DNA of 12,602 nucleotides from Coriobacteriales bacterium (lineage in GTDB: Bacteria > Actinomycetota > Coriobacteriia > Coriobacteriales > QAMH01), in NCBI GenBank assembly GCA_024408695.1, contig JAKSUU010000012.1:1-12602 (forward strand), given 5' to 3'. Below are positions 1-8,765 of the stretch, piece after piece (positions within the stretch are counted from its first letter, which is position 1; every line of letters starts with the position of its first letter). The position numbers and the translations under genes were made by a program. Under the pieces are notes generated by a model that saw only the letters and a program-made list of their open reading frames with translations, did not search any database and was not told where the DNA came from.

Positions 1-1
1 C

Positions 2-1435
2 ATACTTAACTGTAACAAAATCATCAACATTTACACCGCCATAAATAAGATAACCAAATGTAGGCTCTTCTTGGCCTTCTTCTTTGCCCTCATCAATAAC
101 AGCTCTAGTGGCGTCTACCTGCGTTGAATTATACTTAGTACCATTGCCCCCAATCAAATTTGAACAATCGGTAAACATATTATCAGCAGAAAAGCCAGTC
201 AAACTTTGATCAACAGCCCATTTATCGCTTACATAAATTTTAGTTAAGTTGTTATCTGATTTAAACATTTCGGCATAATTATAAACATTTGTTGTATCAA
301 AACTGCTAAGGTCAAGATTAAGAACTAGAGGTAAGTTTGCAAACATGCCTTCCATTTGCATTGCACTTTGAGTATCAAAATTGCGGACATCAATTTGTGG
401 TAACGCACTTGCGCCGTCAAACATATGGTTAAAGTTTTCAACTTTTGCTGTATCGAAATTAGAGACATCAATTTCATTAACACCACTAAGACCTTGGAAC
501 ATAGATTCAAGATTTGTAGCTTTTATAGTGCTGATGCCGGTTAAATCAATGCTAGTAAAAGATGAACAATTTTTAAACATAAAACTGAAATCTTCAACCA
601 TAGATGTTTTGAACTGTGCTGATTTAGTAATAGAAGTCAAACTTGTACAATCACTAAACATTCCACTTAATGAAGTTGCTTTTGCTGTATCGAATTTGGT
701 CAAATCTAAACTGGTAAATCCTGAATTAGCAAAAATATAATTAAATGTTTTAACATTGTTAGTATACAAGTAGCGCAAATTTGTAATTTCGGAAACATTT
801 GTTAAACCCTCAAAGAAATAATCAAGATATTCTAAACTAGTAAATTGACTAAACTTGTATGTAATCTCAACACTTTCAATTTCACTTAAATGCTCTTTCC
901 AAGGAATTGTATCAGCAGAAAATGGGACAACATTATCATCGATGTCATAAATAATTACATCAAATGTTTCTAATGGAGAAGAATAAATAATGTTATCATA
1001 GACAAACTTCAAAGACTTGTCTGACGGATTATACACTGCCTTAGCTGTTTTTGTGTCTTCTCCATAATTTGCAGTAAGGGTAATGTTTTGCTGAAGATTA
1101 GACGTAATAAAGATATCTTCTGTTGCATAATGCTCAAAAGGATCAACTGGTGTTGGTGTTGGTGTTGGTGTTGGTGTTGGTGTTGGAGGCACAGGACAAG
1201 TCCATTCTTTGAAATAACCTGCATCACCAGCAGAATCCACACGAGGATCTGCAATTTGATTTGCACGGTCGTCTGCAATTGAACCTTGGACAGTTATGCC
1301 TTCCCCAAGTTTTACTTGTTGTTCGTAAGCTGCATTTAATCCCACCGGAATTTTGCCGTTAACAAGGTTATACTTTAATGTTGCAAATGGAGTTGCTGGA
1401 TTAGTAAAATCTGAAACATGTTCGGTAACCCATTT
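2..1435 (-). repeat. Module B of the internal duplication, cut by the window edge
   Basis: This covers residues about 1313-1790 and follows the order of module A. FATLKYNLVNGK corresponds to VKYDAN, and YFKEW to FSHW. NITLTANYG precedes a repeated AKAVY...FVYDNIIYSS linker. DUF285/BspA-type repeats then run across bases about 122-841. The cap LIGGNGTKYNST, D..RA, GYLIYGG closes the module. The Flg_new part is interrupted by a Thr-Pro stretch absent from module A. The two caps also match in DNA: 126-150 and 1548-1573 share most bases of a GAATTATACTT-GTACCATT string. The final residues DDFVTVKY resemble the start of another module. Confidence 0.75.
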
Positions 1436-4400
1436 ACCTCCATAAGTTAAATAACCCTCTTGAGGAACTTGGGTTGAAGGATCGCCAGAAGGCAAATATG
1501 TAATATGAATACAGTCTTGAATGGCTCGGCTTTTGTCTACAATAGACGAATTATACTTTGTACCATTACCACCTTGCAAAACTGGACATCCATCAAACAT
1601 AGCATTTGACGAAGAAATTTTGGAATTGTCCCAATTGTCACTAACGTAAATGTGAATAAGCGAAGAGCAAGACTTGAACATTTCGTTAGCAGTGAAATTG
1701 TTTTCGAAAGCAAAGTTCGACAAATCCAAACTTTCAATTTTGCTAGAACCAGAAATAAAATTATCAAAATTAGTAACCCTTTTTGTATCGAAACTTGAAA
1801 GATTGACAACCTTAATATTGGCACAATCATTAAACATACCTTGCATAGTAGTAACAGAACTTGTATCAAAGTTGCTAAGGTCTAAGCTCACACCATCTTT
1901 TCCATTATTATTTAAGATTTTACAACCGTTAAACATATTAGACATATCTGTGACTGTTGTAGTTTTGAGATTTTTCAAATCTAGAGTAGCCAAATTAGAA
2001 CAACCAGCAAACATGCTGGCAGTCGTTGCGATTTCATTTTCTGAGAAGCTACTTAAATCAAGTTTTGGCAACTTTGAACAATTGCTAAACATCATCTTAG
2101 TCGTTTGTGCTTTAATAGCCACAAACCCACCCGTTACAGCTTTTTGTTTATCATAGGTAGCAGGGGCTAAATTGATGCTTGTGATACTTAAACAATTATT
2201 AAACATATTTTGAAAATTCTCAACTTTTAAAGTTGAAAATTTACTTAAATCAACAGAATTTAAACTCTTGCAATTTTCAAACATAGACTCCATATTGGTA
2301 GCTATAGAATTTTCAGTTAAAGCCAAACTGAGTCTTGAAACAAGACTACAATCTCTGAACATAAATGAAAAATCGGTAACTTTATCTACATTGAGATTTT
2401 CTACACCTAAAATCTTTCCTGCAATTGACATCCCATCGAAATAATGGGAGAGCGATTCTAACTTGGTATAACTCAACATGGAACTTTCAACATTAACGCT
2501 TAAACGTTTATAAAATGGACTTGCTGCATATTCTTTAATAGGTTCGGTCCAAGCTTGACCATCACCAGATGAAATAACACCTGTGTCAATTGGATAAACA
2601 TCGTAAGCAGACGAAGAATATGAATAATTGTTGTATACAAAGTTCAAAACTGGACCTTCATCCCCTGCAGGTAATTTATATACGGCTTTTGCAGAATAAT
2701 AAATAGCATAAAGTGTTGTATTTTTATCAAGATTAAATTTGTCGCCAGGAGCAAAACTTTGGCCTGTTCCATCTTTTTCTGTGTTCCAATGGCTAAACTT
2801 TACATAAGCTTTTGAATCGGTAAGTGTTGCCGTAATTGGAATTTGATAATCTTGTTTTTCTGTTTTTTCAAATGGTGCAGGAACGTCAGAAATTTGAGAA
2901 CGAACTGGAAAGTACTCTGAATTAGCATCATATTTAACCTCATACTTTTTTGGAACTAATAGGTTTATATCTGCATAAGATTCGAAATAGTTTGGAGTTT
3001 CACTAACTTTAACAACGATTCTTGGATTGCCAGTACTTTGAGCAACAACCTTAAACCTTGCCATATTTGGTGTATCACCTGGTTCTGGATCAAGCGGTAC
3101 AATATTAGCAACTGGAGCGTCTGAACAAAACGCCGAAATTTCACTTACATCAGCATTAACTTTTACAGTAAACTCAGCCTGTTCTGAAGGCAAAACAGTA
3201 ATAGAATCAACAACTCTATCATTTTGATAAAAAGTAAAATCAGGCTTAGATAATGAAGCCTGGTAAATTGAAAACAATCCATAGTTATAGTTTGACGAAT
3301 CGGGTGGCAAAGGAGGCAAATTGCTTGCACTATATGTTTTAGGTACAGCTAGAACATAATAGTTACCCGCATTAGTTGGTGGAGTGTCCCATGTATCTAC
3401 AGGATAATTTTCAAAGTCATCATTATTAGAATAAACAAGGTTAAAATCATCGGTTGAGACGCTCTTGCCATCAGAAAGCACAGTGATTTTTCCTGCATAG
3501 GGTTTGCCAGTGTAATCACAATCTTCCCCCCAAACATCAACTTTGTTAAAATCTATTGAATTTTCTTGGGTTTTAACGGCAATTTCAATGGTCTTTGCCT
3601 TATAATTTTTACTTTCGGCAGCACTCAAAACGATATTTGCATTTCCTTCTTGTGTACCTGGTGTGAAAGTTAAAATTAAATTACCGTCTTTATATGAAGA
3701 TGTAACAATCTGATCAGATTCAGAACTAGTTGTAATTTTGCCATCAGTATCTTTATCAACTTTAGCTGTAACTGAGCGAGTACCACCCAATGCCAATGAA
3801 TAGCTACCTTCATCGTATAGCGAAGGAATATCTAAGAATGGATCTGCTTTATCGATTTCATAGGGAATTGTCATTTTACCAGTATATTTTCCAGTTCCCA
3901 CTGCAGTTAACTTTTGAGTACCAGCATCAATGTTATTATAATTCTTAACAGTAGAAACAGTAAAATCGTTTCCCGAGCCCTGAACTAGCGGAATACCATA
4001 ATCACCAGTAAGTTTATTTTGAAGCAAGGAAGCATTTTTAGATTGATCCACACCTTTTTCATAAGTAGGACTATTTATGGTTCCAAGTTTAACATGATTA
4101 TAGCAACTCTCAATAGCGGTCTTAACCTTGTCTGAAACAGAAGTTGTTCCACCTAAAACATAATTTGTTTTAGTTAAATCGGCTCCATTTGAAGGGTTTT
4201 TTTGATTTTTTACTATATCTTGAATTAAACCATATGAAGAAGAATCGCTACTTGTAAGTAAAATTGCAGTATTGTTTAAACCACAAAGTGAAGAGGCTGC
4301 AAGAGCATCTGGAAAATCGTCACCACGTGCAACTGCAAAATTATCATAATTCATATTCTCATAATTTACAGCACGATCTGCAATAGCAATTGCAGTAGCA

Positions 4401-5371
4401 TAACGATTAGGACCAGCTAATCTAACAGGTGCGTTACCATCAATTGGATTTTCTGCAGTTGCAATTACGTTTGCAGTATAATCAGAAACTGAAACAGAAG
4501 AACCCAAAATATAACAATCTTTAAATTTATCTTGGGAAACTAAAATATTAACAATTTCATCGGAAATATCGCCATCACCGTTTGTTAGAATGATAGGGTA
4601 TCCTTTTGCATAAGACATTGATGAAGAAGCCAAAGCGTCAGGGAATTTTGAACCATTTGTAACGATAAACTTATTACTCCAGCCCGAACCAAGGTTACGA
4701 CCATATTTGTAAACTTCAAGAGCAGTATTGACACGACCGTTACCCGCAATTCTTACAACTTTTTGTGTATAATCAAGACGATCTACTTGATTAAAAATGC
4801 CTTGGCTGACTGCGGTAGTACCACCGATTACATATACTGTAGAGGGAGAAATATCATTTATAGCTTTTAAAGAACTTGAATCGAGAGTGCTATCTGTTCC
4901 TCTTGTAGTAACAATAACACCATTAACTAGACCTGCGAGACCAGCAGCCGATAAAGCATCAGGAAAATCTATACCCGTACACAGAATAACTGGTTTTCCT
5001 TTGCATATGGAGTTGCTACCATTGTATTCGCTTCCATCGTTTGTAATGGAAATAGCTTCTTTAACAATTTCGTACATAGTAGCATATCTACCAGAACCCG
5101 AGAGCCTTTTCATAGCCTTGGTGATGTATCCCGTATCTTCAGCGGTCAGGGTTGCAGTTAAATCGCTAAGCAACAACTGATCTGAGCCTGTTATTCGCAT
5201 ACCAGGTTCTGTAACACTTGATTCATCACCTCCGTTCGAGCTGCTAACAGCATCTAAATTCTCACTCGATGCGTTTTGCGATGCAGCAAACGCAACAAAG
5301 GCGAATGCACAACTCAACAAAGTTGCTATCGCACAGACCAATAAAACTTTAGATAACTTTTTCCTTAACAT
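2..5371 (-). CDS. Giant secreted surface protein, CW_binding_2 plus Flg_new and BspA/DUF285 repeats (3' end outside window)
   Basis: The frame is open from ATG at 5371 to the window edge, giving 1790 residues with no stop, so the C-terminus is missing. The start has a good ribosome binding site (GGGAG, 5 bases upstream) and opens a signal peptide: MLRKK, a hydrophobic stretch at about 9-28, and cleavage near AFA/A at 29-30. Three CW_binding_2 repeats follow (about 89-199, 207-306, 317-425), each with a FPDAL motif and, in the first and third, a GRYAT/NRYAT motif. These domains bind cell-wall polymers non-covalently in related proteins. Next are Ig/MBG-like stretches (about 470-512 and 615-690, with DAGTQK and NAGNYY signatures). 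Two copies of a module then follow, each a Listeria-Bacteroides-type repeat plus DUF285/BspA-type repeats (about 811-1312 and 1313-1790). An adhesin or host-interaction role is inferred from the domains. Family membership is confident; the ligand is unknown. Confidence 0.9.
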   Translation of the reverse strand, partial: MLRKKLSKVLLVCAIATLLSCAFAFVAFAASQNASSENLDAVSSSNGGDESSVTEPGMRITGSDQLLLSDLTATLTAEDTGYITKAMKRLSGSGRYATMYEIVKEAISITNDGSEYNGSNSICKGKPVILCTGIDFPDALSAAGLAGLVNGVIVTTRGTDSTLDSSSLKAINDISPSTVYVIGGTTAVSQGIFNQVDRLDYTQKVVRIAGNGRVNTALEVYKYGRNLGSGWSNKFIVTNGSKFPDALASSSMSYAKGYPIILTNGDGDISDEIVNILVSQDKFKDCYILGSSVSVSDYTANVIATAENPIDGNAPVRLAGPNRYATAIAIADRAVNYENMNYDNFAVARGDDFPDALAASSLCGLNNTAILLTSSDSSSYGLIQDIVKNQKNPSNGADLTKTNYVLGGTTSVSDKVKTAIESCYNHVKLGTINSPTYEKGVDQSKNASLLQNKLTGDYGIPLVQGSGNDFTVSTVKNYNNIDAGTQKLTAVGTGKYTGKMTIPYEIDKADPFLDIPSLYDEGSYSLALGGTRSVTAKVDKDTDGKITTSSESDQIVTSSYKDGNLILTFTPGTQEGNANIVLSAAESKNYKAKTIEIAVKTQENSIDFNKVDVWGEDCDYTGKPYAGKITVLSDGKSVSTDDFNLVYSNNDDFENYPVDTWDTPPTNAGNYYVLAVPKTYSASNLPPLPPDSSNYNYGLFSIYQASLSKPDFTFYQNDRVVDSITVLPSEQAEFTVKVNADVSEISAFCSDAPVANIVPLDPEPGDTPNMARFKVVAQSTGNPRIVVKVSETPNYFESYADINLLVPKKYEVKYDANSEYFPVRSQISDVPAPFEKTEKQDYQIPITATLTDSKAYVKFSHWNTEKDGTGQSFAPGDKFNLDKNTTLYAIYYSAKAVYKLPAGDEGPVLNFVYNNYSYSSSAYDVYPIDTGVISSGDGQAWTEPIKEYAASPFYKRLSVNVESSMLSYTKLESLSHYFDGMSIAGKILGVENLNVDKVTDFSFMFRDCSLVSRLSLALTENSIATNMESMFENCKSLNSVDLSKFSTLKVENFQNMFNNCLSITSINLAPATYDKQKAVTGGFVAIKAQTTKMMFSNCSKLPKLDLSSFSENEIATTASMFAGCSNLATLDLKNLKTTTVTDMSNMFNGCKILNNNGKDGVSLDLSNFDTSSVTTMQGMFNDCANIKVVNLSSFDTKRVTNFDNFISGSSKIESLDLSNFAFENNFTANEMFKSCSSLIHIYVSDNWDNSKISSSNAMFDGCPVLQGGNGTKYNSSIVDKSRAIQDCIHITYLPSGDPSTQVPQEGYLTYGGKWVTEHVSDFTNPATPFATLKYNLVNGKIPVGLNAAYEQQVKLGEGITVQGSIADDRANQIADPRVDSAGDAGYFKEWTCPVPPTPTPTPTPTPTPVDPFEHYATEDIFITSNLQQNITLTANYGEDTKTAKAVYNPSDKSLKFVYDNIIYSSPLETFDVIIYDIDDNVVPFSADTIPWKEHLSEIESVEITYKFSQFTSLEYLDYFFEGLTNVSEITNLRYLYTNNVKTFNYIFANSGFTSLDLTKFDTAKATSLSGMFSDCTSLTSITKSAQFKTSMVEDFSFMFKNCSSFTSIDLTGISTIKATNLESMFQGLSGVNEIDVSNFDTAKVENFNHMFDGASALPQIDVRNFDTQSAMQMEGMFANLPLVLNLDLSSFDTTNVYNYAEMFKSDNNLTKIYVSDKWAVDQSLTGFSADNMFTDCSNLIGGNGTKYNSTQVDATRAVIDEGKEEGQEEPTFGYLIYGGVNVDDFVTVKY
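1148..1186 (-). repeat. Hexanucleotide tandem repeat (TGGTGT on + strand) encoding a Thr-Pro stretch
   Basis: Six and a half perfect copies of a 6-base unit, 39 bases in all, are read on the minus strand as alternating Pro and Thr codons (CCA, ACA) at residues about 1396-1408. The unit is a multiple of three, so gain or loss of copies would change the length of the Pro-Thr stretch without shifting the frame. Confidence 0.95.
1436..2941 (-). repeat. Module A of a large internal duplication (Flg_new repeat plus DUF285/BspA block)
   Basis: This covers residues about 811-1312. It starts with a Listeria-Bacteroides-type (Flg_new) repeat: VKYDAN, then FSHWNTEKDGTG, then LDKNTTLYAIY. A linker, AKAVY...FVYNNYSYSS, leads into DUF285/BspA-type repeats with the pattern LDLSxFDTxxVxxMxxMFxxC at a period of roughly 23-26 residues (bases about 1532-2461). 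It ends with a cap: LQGGNGTKYNSS, then D..RA, then GYLTYGG. The cap and linker recur in module B. Confidence 0.8.
4097..5107 (-). repeat. Three tandem CW_binding_2 (cell wall binding repeat 2) domains
   Basis: This covers residues about 89-425 of the surface protein. Each unit is about 100-110 residues and has the order expected of PF04122: an R-(L/I)-(S/A)-G start followed by a GRYAT-like motif, a T-G/N-G or A-R-G segment leading to FPDAL, and a closing V-(I/L)-G-G-T or I-L-G-S-S strand followed by a VS pair. FPDAL is intact in all three units. The middle unit is the most divergent, with GRVNT in place of GRYAT and LGSS in place of GGTT. Such domains usually occur as triplets and anchor proteins non-covalently to wall polymers, so this end is probably the attachment end. 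Confidence 0.88.
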
Positions 5372-5627
5372 GATATCTCCCTCTAATAATCAAAATTAAG
5401 GTGTATATATTATATATAATTATAAGAAATAAGGCAAAACGATTGTAACCGCAGGTCAGAAGCCAATTATTTACTTTGAAAATTTTATGATTTTTTTAGC
5501 GAATTTTAAGCAAAATTTTGGTAAAAATTCGAAATTTACTTAAATTTGAGAATTAGAAATATTTTCAAATAAACAAATTTTGTTATGATACAAATTTTTG
5601 GTCTATATGATAGTATTGTTTTGAAAA
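5372..5627. other. AT-rich intergenic region between permease and surface protein genes
   Basis: The 256 bases hold the candidate promoter and ribosome binding site of the surface protein at one end. The rest is mainly A/T with short palindromes such as CAAAATTTTG near 5511-5520 and an imperfect A/T stem at about 5574-5597. No G/C stem followed by a T run is visible, so I do not call a terminator for the permease gene. No ORF with a ribosome binding site was seen. Confidence 0.6.
5409..5437 (-). promoter_or_regulatory. Candidate promoter of the surface protein gene
   Basis: On the minus strand a TTGCCT -35 (5437-5432) lies 17 bases before a perfect TATAAT -10 (5414-5409). Transcription would start near 5402, leaving a leader of about 30 bases before ATG. 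A second TATAAT at 5424-5419 has only a poor -35 partner. The region is very AT-rich, so chance matches are likely. Confidence 0.4.
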
Positions 5628-8600
5628 TTAATCGATTGATTTTAAAGACTCAACCATGTTTATTTTATTTAGTTTGAAGCCCATAAAAAACAAAACGATT
5701 AAAGTAAAGATGATTGTTAAAACAAAAGAAATTACATAACTTAAGAGATGTATTTCGCGCCCAAACATAACTACGTCAACTTCAGCTGTAGTTATTACAA
5801 AACCTTCTAGGAAAAATCCAAAGATAAGACCAAGCAAAGCACCAATTATTGCTAAAATAATTACCTCTCTAAATATGTAATTTTTTAGCTCCCTTTTTCT
5901 GAACCCAAGCACTTTTAGAGTAGCAATTTCACGTACCCGCTCTGTTATATTTATGTTAATTAAATTGTATAAAACAATGAAAGCTAATAGCGCGGCAGAC
6001 ACAACAAGAACTACTACAACAAGGTTAACGCTTCTGAGCGATTCTTTATAAAGAGTAATTATTTGGTCTGTATAAGTAATCGTTTTTACAGAATCTACAT
6101 TATGCATAACACTATCCATATCGTCTTGAAGATAGTTCTGAGTGTTTCTATTTATAAAAAATGTATTAGCGTAATAGTTTTTTCCTGTTATTTTTTCGTA
6201 AGCATCACTACCCATATAAATGTAATGTTGCACATAATTTTCGGCAATATCATCTGCCTCAATATCATAAGTGACAGCGGTTTTATTGCCTTTATCATCG
6301 AGTTCTGCAATCTGAAAACCTTGTTTTGCCTTAATATTTAGTTGAGTAGCAAGCTTTTCTGTGATTACAACACTATCTTTATTAAAATCAATGGTTTCAT
6401 GCCCTAGCCTATGCCTTAAAGTGATAAATTCCTTAAATTTGTCAACATCCTCTACAACGCGAATTTCAAATCTTAAGTCATCGTTGCTGTCTGAAAATGC
6501 CATCATGCTTTTTGTATACAAATTTGTATACCCAGAAAAATATTCGTTTTTATTAAGCTCGTTTTCTATTTGCGAAACATCTGACGAATGAGCATCGTCA
6601 TCATATGTCAAGGTAGTATTATAATGTGTTAGATCAGTAAACTGAACATCTATAATATCATTAATAGAATTGCTAAGACCCAGGCCTACAAGCAAAAGCC
6701 CTGTGCATCCTGTAATACCAATAACGGTCATAAAAAAGCGTTTTTTATCTAAGAATATATTTCTGAATGTAACTTTATGTAAAAAAGAAAGTCTGGTCCA
6801 AATAGGCTTAATATGCTCTAAAACAATACGTTTTCCGGGCTTGGGGGCCGTTGGCAACATAAGAGTCGCCGCAGGTGTTCTAAGAGTTTTACGAGCAACC
6901 AAATAGCTTGTTAACAAAGTTATAGCAACACCAACACCACCCGAAAGCAAAACTGATAGCCAGTCTATAGGAAGCAAAAATGGCGGTATATCGATGAAAT
7001 AAATAATCGCATAAGCATACATAACAATAAAAGGCAAAACTTGAGATAAGATTGCAATTCCAAATGCAGCGCCTAAAACCGATGCTATACCTGCATATAT
7101 TAAATAGCGATTAGTGATTCTACGACGAGAATATCCAAGAGCCTTAAATGTGCCAATGAGTTGTCGTTGCTCTTCTATCATACGTGTCATTGTGGTTAGA
7201 GCAACAAGAGCAGCAACTAAAAAGAAAATTAAAGGAAAAATGCGCGCAATGCTGTCGATGCGAGATGCATCCATGTCATAACTTTTTACACCATAAGTTT
7301 CTTCGCGCGTTAATGTAATCCATTCTGCATTTTCTATTTCATTAATTTTTTCTTGTGCTTTGTCAATTTCTTTTTGCGCATCTGCAAATTGAGAATCTGC
7401 CTTAGCTTTTCCGCTTTGATAATCACTAAGACCACTATTGTAGGAATTTTGGCCTTCTTGCAACTCGCGAGTTTTTTCATCTAAAGTAGCATAGGTCTCT
7501 TCTTTTTGAGCATCAAGCTCAGCTTGTTTAGTATCTAAAGCGGCTAAGGTTTGTTTGCAAGTTTCAACTTTTATATACCACTGAATACGCTCATCATCTG
7601 GTAAAGTGCTAGGATCAATTTTCAAAAGTTCGTCTAGTGCACTTTGAGTTTGCATTCTTGTAGAATCTATTTGAGTTTGAGCACTAGCAAATTGCTCGTC
7701 GGCTTGTATTCTAGCCGCCTCAAGTTCATTTTTACCGTTATCAAGAGTAAGTTTAGATGCATCTAGGATGCTTTTAGCATCATTTAATTTTGAATATGCA
7801 GATAATTTTTCGTCATTAAATTTTTGAAGGTTTTCATCAAGCTCTTTTTGTGCATCGTCCTTTAATTTTTGAGTGCGCATTTTTTGACGAGTTTCGGCAA
7901 GTTTGCTCACATCATCTTTAACGCCTGCAACATAATCCAAATATTCTTTAGACATATTCTGAAAATTCTTTGGGTTTTCTAATCTTAAATACAAATCTGT
8001 AATTGTTACATTATCAACAAAGGCACTTGGTAAAACATAAATATACTGATCGAGGTCGCCCGAGCCTAAAGAAGTCGTACCAAGCGAAGACGCACAACAA
8101 TAAAATGATGATGAGATTTTTCCACATACTGTATATTCTGTTTGAGTCAACCAATCATCTAAATCATCAGTTGTGTTTTGAACAACAATTTTGTCTCCTA
8201 TCTTTACATTCGTAGTTTCTTTAAGATCATAAGAAATTAAACATTCATTGTTTGCTGTCGGCCAATTTCCCTCTTTGAGAACCAGCTGATTAATACTATT
8301 GCCACCCAAAGAATCAACATCGTTTTCATATTGTGGATTTGTATCTTTATCGCAAATTGTTTCTACCTTATATCCTGTATCGCTTGAGCTATCACTAGTT
8401 TTAAGCACGGTTCTATCTTGCAAACTATGAATTCTTGTGGATAAAGTTTTATCTCCCGTGTTAACCATTGCGTCATAAGAATATGACTCACTTGCACTTT
8501 TTACACCTTCAATTTTAATAACTTCATCTAAATCATCTTCACTAAACCCAAGAGTAGAAACAATGCGCATGTCCATCAAATTAGTTTTATTGAAGTATTC

Positions 8601-8747
8601 ATCGGATGCATAACGCATGTCTATGCCACTCATTAAAAGACCAGCAAAAAATCCGCACCCCAGGGCAACAATGGCAAATAAAGCAAAAAAGCGCCTTTTT
8701 GAGCCCGAAATTGTTTTTAACAGTTCTTTAAAGAAAAGATTTTTCAT
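5628..8747 (-). CDS. FtsX/MacB-type ABC transporter permease with large extracytoplasmic coiled coil
   Basis: This 1039-residue integral membrane protein is the likely partner of the ATPase immediately upstream, from which it is 18 bases away. Predicted order: a cytoplasmic N-terminus and TM1 (about 19-40); an extracytoplasmic domain (about 41-275); a long Ala/Glu/Lys/Gln-rich coiled coil (about 276-475); a first FtsX core with TM segments near 499-520, 550-585 and 597-617; TM near 671-692; a second extracytoplasmic domain (about 693-905); and a second FtsX core with TM near 907-930, 958-984 and 1001-1023. Both FtsX cores carry the coupling motif after the first TM: EEQRQLIGTFKALGYS (525-540) and ERVREIATLKVLGFR (936-950). 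Family members act in efflux, lipoprotein handling, peptide resistance or mechanotransmission; the substrate here cannot be read from sequence. The ribosome binding site is weak (AAGG only one base from ATG), suggesting translational coupling to the upstream gene. Confidence 0.9.
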   Translation of the reverse strand: MKNLFFKELLKTISGSKRRFFALFAIVALGCGFFAGLLMSGIDMRYASDEYFNKTNLMDMRIVSTLGFSEDDLDEVIKIEGVKSASESYSYDAMVNTGDKTLSTRIHSLQDRTVLKTSDSSSDTGYKVETICDKDTNPQYENDVDSLGGNSINQLVLKEGNWPTANNECLISYDLKETTNVKIGDKIVVQNTTDDLDDWLTQTEYTVCGKISSSFYCCASSLGTTSLGSGDLDQYIYVLPSAFVDNVTITDLYLRLENPKNFQNMSKEYLDYVAGVKDDVSKLAETRQKMRTQKLKDDAQKELDENLQKFNDEKLSAYSKLNDAKSILDASKLTLDNGKNELEAARIQADEQFASAQTQIDSTRMQTQSALDELLKIDPSTLPDDERIQWYIKVETCKQTLAALDTKQAELDAQKEETYATLDEKTRELQEGQNSYNSGLSDYQSGKAKADSQFADAQKEIDKAQEKINEIENAEWITLTREETYGVKSYDMDASRIDSIARIFPLIFFLVAALVALTTMTRMIEEQRQLIGTFKALGYSRRRITNRYLIYAGIASVLGAAFGIAILSQVLPFIVMYAYAIIYFIDIPPFLLPIDWLSVLLSGGVGVAITLLTSYLVARKTLRTPAATLMLPTAPKPGKRIVLEHIKPIWTRLSFLHKVTFRNIFLDKKRFFMTVIGITGCTGLLLVGLGLSNSINDIIDVQFTDLTHYNTTLTYDDDAHSSDVSQIENELNKNEYFSGYTNLYTKSMMAFSDSNDDLRFEIRVVEDVDKFKEFITLRHRLGHETIDFNKDSVVITEKLATQLNIKAKQGFQIAELDDKGNKTAVTYDIEADDIAENYVQHYIYMGSDAYEKITGKNYYANTFFINRNTQNYLQDDMDSVMHNVDSVKTITYTDQIITLYKESLRSVNLVVVVLVVSAALLAFIVLYNLININITERVREIATLKVLGFRKRELKNYIFREVIILAIIGALLGLIFGFFLEGFVITTAEVDVVMFGREIHLLSYVISFVLTIIFTLIVLFFMGFKLNKINMVESLKSID

Positions 8748-8765
8748 GCCTTAAACTTTCGAAAA

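Noticed and set aside
381..740. Plus-strand ORF of 119 codons with repeated-looking residues
   Set aside because: It is antisense to the BspA repeats of the surface protein; its apparent periodicity mirrors the repeat on the other strand. No ribosome binding site or family was recognised.
1009..1278. Minus-strand ORF with a His-Gln repeat tract
   Set aside because: It is an out-of-frame reading of the same hexanucleotide repeat that encodes Thr-Pro in the real, much longer frame.
1674..2156. Plus-strand ORF of 160 codons
   Set aside because: It lies antisense inside the surface protein gene, and the periodic LNI/SKL pattern is a reflection of the DUF285 repeats. No start signal was seen.
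4797..5180. Plus-strand ORF of 127 codons
   Set aside because: It lies opposite the first CW_binding_2 repeat, which is clearly coding on the minus strand.
5297..5371. Lipobox (LLSC) in the signal peptide of the surface protein
   Set aside because: The residue at -2 is Leu and the hydrophobic segment continues past the cysteine to AFAFVAFAA, which fits ordinary signal peptidase cleavage better than lipidation.
5574..5597. Inverted repeat after the permease gene as a possible terminator
   Set aside because: The stem is almost wholly A/T, imperfect, and not followed by a T run on the minus strand.
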